From Oscillospiraceae bacterium (GTDB lineage: Bacteria > Bacillota > Clostridia > Oscillospirales > Ruminococcaceae), in the NCBI GenBank assembly GCA_029240015.1, contig JARBTU010000056.1, positions 1-8,897 of the forward strand: a stretch of DNA of 8,897 bases. Reading direction: 5' to 3'. A model generated the notes under the pieces. That model searched no databases. It saw only the letters and a list, made by a program, of their open reading frames with translations, and was not told the origin of the DNA. A program made the position numbers and the translations under genes. Positions 1 to 5,496 of the stretch are shown here, piece by piece; the stretch's first letter is position 1; every line of letters begins with the position of its first letter.

Positions 1-72
1 GAGGAATACATAACGGAAGCCTACAAAAGAGCCTGCCGTGTTACGGCACTGAAATTACGGGATAAAAATTGA
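1..72 (+). CDS. C-terminal end of an unrecognised protein (partial)
   Basis: An open frame enters from the left edge and ends at TGA 70-72, giving 23 residues (EEYITEAYKRAC... ending ...LKLRDKN). The tail is charged and looks helical. It is too short to assign to a family. That it is coding is inferred from its being open from the edge, its plausible amino-acid composition, and its orientation, which matches the genes that follow. Confidence 0.4.
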   Translation, partial: EEYITEAYKRACRVTALKLRDKN

Positions 73-89
73 GTCATTCAAACTTGCGG

Positions 90-119
90 TTGAATTGTTG
101 CATTCATTATTGATATAAA
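90..119 (+). promoter_or_regulatory. Candidate sigma-A promoter for the ydhG-like gene
   Basis: A TTGAAT -35 box (90-95), an 18 bp spacer and a TATAAA -10 box (114-119) preceded by TGA (extended -10 pattern) lie 120 bases upstream of the ydhG-like start. The -35 match is 4 of 6 and the -10 match 5 of 6. AT-rich DNA yields such matches by chance, so this is only a candidate. Confidence 0.35.
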
Positions 120-239
120 AAGGTAAAATGGGAGAGAATAAGAATAAGATTTTAAGGTAAATCCTTTGTACCGAGGCATTCCAAGTCCTATTTCTATCTT
201 TGAGTTAACAGACCAAATTTTTATTTTAGGAGGGACGAC

Positions 240-611
240 ATGGAAGTTTTCGCAGATTATTTAGCACGTATTGATAACCCGCGACATCGCGCCCGAGTAG
301 AAGAGGTTTTGAGTTGGATAATGAGTAAATTCCCAAATTTATCCCCAAAAATTGCTTGGAATCAGCCTATGTTTACCGATCACGGCACATATATCATCGG
401 CTTTAGCGTAGCCAAACATCATTTAGCTGTTGCCCCCGAAAGAGCGGGGATTAATCATTTTTCTGATAAAATCGTGCAGGCTGGTTATGATCACACCAAA
501 GAGCTGGTACGCATCCCGTGGGATAGTCCGATTGATTTATCATTGCTTGAGAAAATGATTGAGTTTAATATTTTAGATAAGGCAGAATGTTCAACTTTTT
601 GGCGGAAATAA
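240..611 (+). CDS. ydhG: YdhG/Fra-like DUF1801 protein (putative iron chaperone)
   Basis: A 123-residue protein covering one complete DUF1801 (YdhG-like) domain. Landmarks are the helical N-terminus (residues 1-36), the WNQPMFTDHGTYIIGFSV core (about 40-57), the HHLAVAPERAG segment (about 60-70) and the C-terminal FNILDKAECSTFWRK. From memory this closely resembles Bacillus subtilis YdhG (Fra), a frataxin-like fold protein reported to donate iron for Fe-S cluster and haem assembly in the cytoplasm. The iron role here is inferred from that resemblance. The start is supported by AGGAGGG at 229-235. The gene ends 59 bases before the next, unrelated DUF1801 gene, with which it may share a transcript. 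Similar proteins occur as isolated genes in many Firmicutes, so neighbours say little about function. Confidence 0.8.
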   Translation: MEVFADYLARIDNPRHRARVEEVLSWIMSKFPNLSPKIAWNQPMFTDHGTYIIGFSVAKHHLAVAPERAGINHFSDKIVQAGYDHTKELVRIPWDSPIDLSLLEKMIEFNILDKAECSTFWRK

Positions 612-655
612 AAACAAGACAGAACTTAAATGAGCTATATTCGAAAATCTATTGT

Positions 656-663
656 GAGGAGGG
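656..663 (+). promoter_or_regulatory. Ribosome binding site fixing the second DUF1801 start
   Basis: GAGGAGGG lies 7 bases before ATG 671. It rules out the longer in-frame start at 587, which overlaps the previous gene, has no such site, and would add 28 residues unlike the family. Confidence 0.8.
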
Positions 664-670
664 TTTTACT

Positions 671-1081
671 ATGGAAAAGCAGTCTACACAAAATACGAAA
701 TCCCCGTCCCAACTAATTGACGAGAAAGTTGAGGAGCTGGGCGACTGGCGAGGCCAAATGCTCTCAAAAGTGCGGAGCCTTATTAAGCAAGTGGACCCGG
801 AAGTCGTCGAGGAATGGAAGTGGAGAGGGACCCCTGTGTGGTATCACGACGGGATGATATGTACCGGGGAAACTTACAAGAACGCCGTAAAGATGACTTT
901 TGCCAAGGGAACATCACTGGAAGACCCCTCTCATATTTTTAACTCCAGCCTGGATGGGAACGCCAGGAGGGCTATCGACTTCCATGAAGGAGACGAGTTG
1001 GACGAGGATGCACTTAAGGAGCTGATCCGCGCTGCTATTGCCTTGAATCAGTCCAGTCACAAGGGTTCCAGCAAGGAGTGA
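671..1081 (+). CDS. DUF1801 domain protein, GC-rich, probably acquired
   Basis: A 136-residue DUF1801 protein. Recognisable family segments are SPSQLIDEKVEELGDWRGQM (about 11-30), the helix ending EVVEEWKWRGTPVW (about 45-58), MICTGETYKNAVKMTFAKG (about 62-80), FNSSLDGNARRAIDFHEGD (about 89-107) and a terminal helix with ALNQS. Lysine, arginine and tryptophan residues in EWKWRGTPVW are typical of this subgroup, which is common in proteobacteria and actinobacteria as well as Firmicutes. The molecular function is unknown; the fold suggests binding of a small ligand or metal. By hand count about 53 percent of bases 721-1080 are G or C, against roughly 25-45 percent in neighbouring genes, which suggests recent transfer. 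It follows the ydhG-like gene by 59 bases and is followed by a hairpin terminator at 1200. Confidence 0.8.
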   Translation: MEKQSTQNTKSPSQLIDEKVEELGDWRGQMLSKVRSLIKQVDPEVVEEWKWRGTPVWYHDGMICTGETYKNAVKMTFAKGTSLEDPSHIFNSSLDGNARRAIDFHEGDELDEDALKELIRAAIALNQSSHKGSSKE

Positions 1082-1199
1082 GCTTCTCCGCAACAAAGGT
1101 CTGTGCCTGTTGGGATTGATACAGAGAGCGTGCCCAAATAGTCTTTCGCAGGTATGAATTCTGATAAAAGAGTTCAGTGGTTTTTTAGAAAGGTGCCTT

Positions 1200-1239
1200 T
1201 GCCGTCAAGGAATAACCATGTCCTGACGGCATCTTTTTT
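1200..1239 (+). terminator. Rho-independent terminator
   Basis: TGCCGTCA (1200-1207) pairs with TGACGGCA (1224-1231). The stem continues inward through AGGA and TCC with one bulged base around a loop of about 9 bases. TC and six T residues (1234-1239) follow. It lies about 120 bases beyond the second DUF1801 stop and 75 bases before the membrane-protein gene, so it separates these transcription units. Confidence 0.75.
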
Positions 1240-1314
1240 GTCTCCTAGAGGTATGGGGAGTGCGTGGTTCTGATGATGAATTGTGGTTTAAAGGAAAAGC
1301 AAGGAGCAGAATAG

Positions 1315-1803
1315 ATGAAAAAGATTGGTTTGTATCAAATATCAGTAATAATATTCTTTGCGCTACTTCCTGTAATAGGAATTATAGGAGATGTTTTTAT
1401 TTTAAAATCTGAGACTAATACGTTTAGCATAATACTTAAATGGTTTGTCTTTTCAGGGGTTGGATTGCGTTTGTTTTCAGCGGGATTAAAACAAGCAATT
1501 AATCCATCATTTACAGCAAAAGAGATATTTAAAGTATATGAAGAGAAGAGTTTCGCTATCATTAGAGAAATTGGATTCGCAAATATAAGTTTTGGTTTTA
1601 TTGGTATACTATCATTCTTTTTCCCAATATTTCGACTAGCCGCGGCCACATCAGGTGGCTTGTACTTCGGTCTTGCAGGAAGCCTGCATATTTTTAGAAA
1701 AATGAAAAGCAGAGATGAAATATTCGCTATGATTTCTGACTATTTTATATTTTTTATCTTGATAATATTAATGGTAATTAGTTATACCAAGGGCCTAATG
1801 TGA
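1315..1803 (+). CDS. Five-helix membrane protein, probably DUF6790 family
   Basis: A 162-residue integral membrane protein. Hydrophobic segments lie at about residues 8-30, 37-58, 88-109, 110-127 and 139-157. The most distinctive stretches are GLRLFSAGLKQAINPSFTAK (50-69) and REIGFANISFGFIGILSFF (84-102); from memory both resemble the DUF6790 family, whose function is unknown. This assignment is memory-based, without a search. The start ATG is supported by AAGGAG at 1301-1306, 8 bases upstream. The gene is strongly AT-rich, in sharp contrast to the GC-rich gene before the terminator. It lies 58 bases before the kinase gene on the same strand and could be cotranscribed with it, though no functional link is evident. 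Confidence 0.65.
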   Translation: MKKIGLYQISVIIFFALLPVIGIIGDVFILKSETNTFSIILKWFVFSGVGLRLFSAGLKQAINPSFTAKEIFKVYEEKSFAIIREIGFANISFGFIGILSFFFPIFRLAAATSGGLYFGLAGSLHIFRKMKSRDEIFAMISDYFIFFILIILMVISYTKGLM

Positions 1804-1861
1804 AAATTTGATATCTTTATAAAATACCTAAAATTGCGGTTCGGAGGAAAAAGGAGTCTTA

Positions 1862-2449
1862 TTGAATATGGAAAAAGGTATAATAATATTTCTAAATGGC
1901 GTATCAAGTACAGGAAAAACAACTCTGACCAAAGTTTTACAAAGCAAATTAACAGCCCCATACTATCACATCTGTTGTGATGATTTTATGAACATGACCC
2001 CCAAACATATATTACAAAAGGACTTTGGAAATCAATTGCGGATAACTCAAGGTATCATGCATGAAACTATTGCACTGTTCAGTGATAAAGGACACAACGT
2101 TATCATAGATGACGTTGTTCTTGACCTGCCGCAGGAGAACGATTGGCTAAACGATTATGTAACAATGTTCGAAGACTATCCTGTTTTATTTGTTCGTGTA
2201 GATTGTCCCGTTGATGAATTAGAACGCCGTGAGATTAAAAGAGGTGACCGTCATATCGGGCAAGCAAGATGGCAGCTGGAACATATGGATAACGGGGTGA
2301 CCTATGATTTAATAGTGGATACTTATGAAAATACTATAGAGGAATGTGCAGAAAAAATCATTTCCATCCTTAATATTCAGAATGAGTGGACTTCGCTTAA
2401 GGTTAATAAAAGGTATTTTAGGGAAAAAGAAATATATGAACGGAAGTAA
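1862..2449 (+). CDS. P-loop kinase, chloramphenicol phosphotransferase-like family
   Basis: A 195-residue cytoplasmic P-loop kinase. Visible motifs are the Walker A loop GVSSTGKT (residues 13-20), CDDFMNMTP (38-46/47), whose Asp40 aligns with the proposed catalytic Asp37 of Streptomyces venezuelae chloramphenicol phosphotransferase, the Walker B-like strand VIIDDVVLD (about 80-88), and the lid region ERREIKRGDRHIGQARWQ (about 121-138) followed by HMDNGVTYDLIVDT. This order matches the CPT family, which phosphorylates a hydroxyl of chloramphenicol in its founding member; most homologues have unknown substrates, so resistance is not established. About 20 extra basic residues follow the usual end of the domain. 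The start may be TTG 1862 (AAGGAG 5 bases upstream) or ATG 1868 (11 bases from it); the first is better spaced. The next gene on the strand encodes a MazG-like protein. Confidence 0.8.
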   Translation: MNMEKGIIIFLNGVSSTGKTTLTKVLQSKLTAPYYHICCDDFMNMTPKHILQKDFGNQLRITQGIMHETIALFSDKGHNVIIDDVVLDLPQENDWLNDYVTMFEDYPVLFVRVDCPVDELERREIKRGDRHIGQARWQLEHMDNGVTYDLIVDTYENTIEECAEKIISILNIQNEWTSLKVNKRYFREKEIYERK

Positions 2450-2553
2450 ATATAGGTTCCGCATCTTGGCATAAACACTTATAGGAAGATTAATGTTCGC
2501 ATTATTACTTAAAAAGCGGTAAATTATCATCGCTATAAGAGAAGAGGTATAAA

Positions 2554-2880
2554 ATGAAAGATATGAAGCTTAGTGAAGCGATTGAACGTTCTGTTCAAAT
2601 AAGAAGACTCTACCATCAATTAGAAAATCAGTACCACGAAAAAGAGTGGTCAGTAGAAGAAGATGCATTGGCTTTCCTGACAGACGCCGGTTTGGTTGGC
2701 CGTCTGACAATGTCTCAGCAGGGGTGTTGGCCTATAGACGGAAACACTATACCCAAACTGGAACATAAGCTTAGTGAATGCATATGGTGGCTGATTATAT
2801 TGGCTGAACGTATGGATATTGATATCAGTGAATCTTTGGAAAAATTCCTATCAAAAACAGAAAAACAACTAAAAGGCTAA
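2554..2880 (+). CDS. MazG-like protein (nucleotide pyrophosphohydrolase fold)
   Basis: A 108-residue all-helical protein with the hallmarks of the short MazG-like family (Pfam MazG-like): LYHQLENQYHEKEWSVEEDA (about 19-38), FLTDAGLVGRLTMSQQG (41-57) and LEHKLSECIWWLIILAERM (69-87). True MazG enzymes cleave nucleoside triphosphates to monophosphate and pyrophosphate, using Mg2+ held by acidic residues on two helices. Glu35, Glu36 and Asp37 on one helix and Glu70 and Glu75 on the other could play this part, but the usual ELxD signature reads KLSE here, so activity is uncertain. The start is supported by AGAGG at 2543-2547, 6 bases upstream. A weak promoter-like pair (TTGGCA 2466-2471, ATTAAT 2489-2494) lies in the 104-base gap after the kinase. 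The regulator gene begins 87 bases downstream. Confidence 0.75.
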   Translation: MKDMKLSEAIERSVQIRRLYHQLENQYHEKEWSVEEDALAFLTDAGLVGRLTMSQQGCWPIDGNTIPKLEHKLSECIWWLIILAERMDIDISESLEKFLSKTEKQLKG

Positions 2881-2967
2881 GTGAATGAGCGTTCGCAAAG
2901 ATAACACATCCAATGAAACAACACTATAAACTATGCGCCTCATAACAACCATAGAAAGGGGTATAAA

Positions 2968-3642
2968 ATGGACTCCGCATTCAAAAAAAGCTTGCTGTTT
3001 TCCGATATGACCGATGAAGAAATAAGAGATTGCTTGATTTGCAGCGGCTCTGAAATCATTACTTATGAGAAAGATGCACCCATCTTTTTTCAGCAGGATA
3101 AACCTCAAAAGCTTTTTGTTTTAGTAGAGGGTTCTGTTGCTGTGTGTCGAGATTCTGTTGCGGGTAAACGAAACATCATCACAACAGTCAGCAGTCCGGG
3201 AGATTTATTTGGCGAGGTATTCTTATTTTTAAATAAAAATGAATATGATAACTATGCCGTCGCTGTAAATGAGGCAAGAGTCTTGCAAATGCCTAAAGAT
3301 TTTCTTTACCGCAGTTGCAGTAAAAATTGCAGATATCATACGATGTTGATTTCCAATATGCTTTTAATCCTTGCACAGAAAGCCTATTATCTGAATCAGA
3401 AATTGCAGATCATCTCCAGCTCCACTCTACGGCAAAAAATCTCTAAGATTTTGATCCAGCATGCTTCAGAAGATGGAACCGTACGGCTAAACATGAACAG
3501 AGAAGAACTGGCAGACTTTTTAAATGTGGCGCGCCCTTCCCTGTCCAGAGAACTCATGAAAATGCAGGAGGAGGGCTTATTACAAATTGAAAAAAGCAAA
3601 TTTAAAATTTTAAATTTAATTGTACTTCAAAATGAATTATAA
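2968..3642 (+). CDS. Crp/Fnr-family regulator, likely controller of hcp
   Basis: A 224-residue DNA-binding regulator. Residues about 10-115 form the cyclic-nucleotide-type sensor barrel, with the conserved VEGSVAVCR (53-61) and PGDLFGE (77-83). A dimerisation helix spans about 120-148. The C-terminal winged helix-turn-helix has STLRQKISKIL (152-162) and REELADFLNVARPSLSRELM (178-197), the recognition helix starting near Arg189. Five cysteines are present: Cys22, Cys25, Cys60, Cys117 and Cys121, with His124 after the last pair (CSKNCRYH). The ATG is supported by AAAGGGG at 2955-2961. It lies 129 bases upstream of hcp on the same strand, with a perfect palindrome between them. Clostridial Crp/Fnr proteins next to hcp are often called HcpR and respond to nitrogen oxides; that role is inferred from position. 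Its effector cannot be read from sequence. Confidence 0.85.
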   Translation: MDSAFKKSLLFSDMTDEEIRDCLICSGSEIITYEKDAPIFFQQDKPQKLFVLVEGSVAVCRDSVAGKRNIITTVSSPGDLFGEVFLFLNKNEYDNYAVAVNEARVLQMPKDFLYRSCSKNCRYHTMLISNMLLILAQKAYYLNQKLQIISSSTLRQKISKILIQHASEDGTVRLNMNREELADFLNVARPSLSRELMKMQEEGLLQIEKSKFKILNLIVLQNEL

Positions 3643-3652
3643 AAATATTATT

Positions 3653-3676
3653 ATTCCGTAACATGTGTTACGGAAT
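3653..3676. promoter_or_regulatory. Palindromic operator for the Crp/Fnr-type regulator
   Basis: Perfect inverted repeat ATTCCGTAAC (3653-3662), spacer ATGT, GTTACGGAAT (3667-3676). The inner GTAAC-N4-GTTAC has the same architecture as Fnr sites (two 5-base half-sites separated by 4). Its centre (3664/3665) is 41.5 bp upstream of a start point at 3706 inferred from the extended -10 box at 3691-3699, which is the class II activator position. The neighbouring Crp/Fnr gene is the obvious candidate ligand. Confidence 0.65.
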
Positions 3677-3681
3677 TTTTT
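3653..3681 (+). terminator. Possible terminator of the regulator gene (overlaps operator)
   Basis: The same inverted repeat, read as RNA, makes a 10 bp stem with a 4-base loop, followed by a run of T residues (3676-3681), 10 bases after the regulator stop codon. Only four of ten pairs are G-C, so it may terminate weakly or not at all; the operator reading is favoured. Confidence 0.4.
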
Positions 3682-3690
3682 ATTATCCTC

Positions 3691-3699
3691 TGTTAAAAT
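3691..3699 (+). promoter_or_regulatory. Extended -10 box of the hcp promoter
   Basis: TGT followed by TAAAAT matches the extended -10 pattern (TGn + 5 of 6). There is no good -35 hexamer at 16-18 bp; the palindrome sits there instead, as expected for an activator-dependent promoter. The predicted leader before the hcp start is about 66 bases. Confidence 0.55.
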
Positions 3700-3771
3700 G
3701 AATTCAGAAAAAGGTTACGATGTGAGCGCCAGAATGCTGCGTACCAATTTTAATATTAGGAGGATATCATA

Positions 3772-5412
3772 ATGGAAAATAAGATGTTTTGTTATCAATG
3801 TCAGGAAACCGCAGGCTGCACAGGCTGTACTCAGGTAGGTGTATGTGGTAAAAAACCGGAGGTTGCCTCTATGCAGGATCTATTGGTATATGTCACAAAG
3901 GGAATTTCTGCAGTCACCACTCAACTGCGTGCTGAGCAAAAAGAAATCGATCGCAAAATCAATCACTTAATCAGCTTAAATTTATTTACAACAATTACAA
4001 ACGCAAACTTTGATGAAGACATGATTGTTTCTCGAATTTATACTACTTTGGAAAAGAAAAGAGAACTTATTAAACAGCTAAACAATAAAGGAGATCTTCC
4101 TGAAGCTGCTCTCTGGGAATCCAATAGCCGAGAAGAATTTGCAGCGAAGGCAGTAAAAGTGGGCGTACTTTCTACTGAAAATGAAGATATTCGAAGCCTG
4201 CGGGAGCTTATTACTTATGGATTAAAAGGACTTTCCGCTTACAGTAAGCATGCAAATGCCCTGTTTGAGGACGATGAAGAGGTTGACGCATTCCTGCAAA
4301 GCGCACTTTCAAAAACTTTGGATGATTCACTGGGTGCGGAGGACCTTGTGGCTTTGACTTTGGAAGCCGGAAAATATGGTGTAAACGGCATGGCTCTGCT
4401 GGATAAAGCAAACACCTCCGCTTATGGCAATCCGGAAATAACAAAAGTTAACATTGGCGTTGGCAACCGCCCCGGTATCCTAATCTCAGGACATGACTTG
4501 CGTGATATGGAAATGCTCCTTAAACAAACCGAGGGCAGCGGAATAGATATATACACTCACTCCGAAATGCTTCCTGCACACTATTATCCTGCCTTTAAAA
4601 AACATCCTCATTTTGTAGGCAACTACGGAAATGCATGGTGGAAACAAAAAGAAGAATTCGAAAGTTTTAACGGACCAATCCTTATGACAACAAACTGTAT
4701 TGTCCCTCCAAAGGAAAGTTATAAGGACAGACTTTATACCACAGGTGCAGCGGGATTCCCTGGATGCAAGCATATTCCTGGTGAGATAGGAGAAGAAAAA
4801 GATTTTTCCGCTCTTATTGAGCATGCAAAAAAATGTACCCCTCCCACTGAAATCGAAACCGGTGAAATTGTCGGCGGATTTGCGCATAATCAGGTTTTGG
4901 CGCTGGCCGATCAGGTCGTAGGCGCTGTAAAATCAGGTGCTATCAAGAAATTCGTGGTTATGGCAGGCTGTGATGGAAGGGCGAAATCCAGAAACTATTA
5001 TACCGACTTTGCACAAGCGCTTCCAAAGGATGCGGTTATTCTTACCGCCGGCTGTGCAAAATATAAATATAACAAGCTTGCGTTGGGCGACATCGGCGGC
5101 ATTCCGCGCGTATTAGACGCAGGACAGTGTAACGACTCCTATTCGCTCGCTGTAATTGCTCTTAAACTAAAAGAGGTCTTCGGACTGGACGACATCAACG
5201 ATCTTCCTATTGTCTACAACATCGCGTGGTATGAACAAAAAGCAGTTATCGTTCTTTTGGCACTACTATACCTTGGTGTTAAAAACATTCACCTCGGTCC
5301 AACTTTACCAGCATTCCTTTCTCCTAATGTTGCAAACGTATTGGTAGAAAACTTCGGCATCGCCGGTATCGGTTCTGTAGAAGGCGACATAGAGCTTTTC
5401 TTTGGAAAATAA
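3772..5412 (+). CDS. hcp: Hybrid cluster protein (hydroxylamine reductase / NO detoxification)
   Basis: A 546-residue, full-length class I Hcp (prismane protein), a cytoplasmic Fe-S enzyme. The N-terminal [4Fe-4S] cysteines are Cys7, Cys10, Cys19 and Cys25, with the CX2CX8CX5C spacing of the short anaerobe class. All ligands of the hybrid 4Fe-2O-2S cluster can be matched to the Desulfovibrio protein: His241 (ISGHDLRD), Glu265 (THSEMLPAH), Cys309 (TTNCIVPP), the persulfide Cys400 (MAGCDGR), Cys428 (TAGCAKYK), Cys453 (AGQCNDSYS) and Glu488 (WYEQK), with Lys490 after it. The enzyme reduces hydroxylamine to ammonia in vitro, and in E. coli it reduces NO to N2O and acts in protein S-nitrosylation. 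AGGAGG at 3758-3763 supports the start. An activator-type palindrome and the upstream Crp/Fnr gene suggest induction by nitrogen oxides. No hcr reductase gene is next to it; a terminator follows at 5454. Confidence 0.97.
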   Translation: MENKMFCYQCQETAGCTGCTQVGVCGKKPEVASMQDLLVYVTKGISAVTTQLRAEQKEIDRKINHLISLNLFTTITNANFDEDMIVSRIYTTLEKKRELIKQLNNKGDLPEAALWESNSREEFAAKAVKVGVLSTENEDIRSLRELITYGLKGLSAYSKHANALFEDDEEVDAFLQSALSKTLDDSLGAEDLVALTLEAGKYGVNGMALLDKANTSAYGNPEITKVNIGVGNRPGILISGHDLRDMEMLLKQTEGSGIDIYTHSEMLPAHYYPAFKKHPHFVGNYGNAWWKQKEEFESFNGPILMTTNCIVPPKESYKDRLYTTGAAGFPGCKHIPGEIGEEKDFSALIEHAKKCTPPTEIETGEIVGGFAHNQVLALADQVVGAVKSGAIKKFVVMAGCDGRAKSRNYYTDFAQALPKDAVILTAGCAKYKYNKLALGDIGGIPRVLDAGQCNDSYSLAVIALKLKEVFGLDDINDLPIVYNIAWYEQKAVIVLLALLYLGVKNIHLGPTLPAFLSPNVANVLVENFGIAGIGSVEGDIELFFGK

Positions 5413-5453
5413 TAAGCACCATATCTTATAGCATAAGTTGAATACCTCCTCTC

Positions 5454-5489
5454 AAAAAAATCCAAGTGTTTAATAACACTTGGATTTTT
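5454..5489. terminator. Bidirectional terminator between hcp and the PBP gene
   Basis: TCCAAGTGTT (5461-5470), loop TAAT, AACACTTGGA (5475-5484), flanked by seven A residues on the left and five T residues on the right. Read on either strand it gives a stem followed by a U-run, so it can end both hcp (plus) and the convergent penicillin-binding protein gene (minus). Confidence 0.85.
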
Positions 5490-5496
5490 ATCTTTA

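Noticed and set aside
128..160. Ten-codon ORF (MGENKNKILR) in the leader before the ydhG-like gene
   Set aside because: A leader peptide was considered, but the ribosome binding site is weak, there is no run of regulatory codons, and no attenuator hairpin follows.
587..670. Longer N-terminus for the second DUF1801 protein starting at ATG 587
   Set aside because: It overlaps the preceding gene, lacks a ribosome binding site, and adds 28 residues foreign to the family, while ATG 671 has a perfect GAGGAGGG 7 bases upstream.
1335..1649. 104-codon open frame on the minus strand inside the membrane protein gene
   Set aside because: It is antisense to a gene with a good ribosome binding site and coherent hydrophobic segments; the reverse reading has no recognisable features.
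81..1844. Shared TTGCGGTT at 84-91 and 1834-1841 as possible integron attC-type or insertion-site repeats
   Set aside because: Only 8 bases match, no paired core sites or foldable attC structure surround them, and no copy is found at the other gene junctions.
4486..4887. 133-codon open frame on the minus strand inside hcp
   Set aside because: It is wholly antisense to a perfectly conserved hcp frame, resembles no family, and has a composition expected of a shadow reading.
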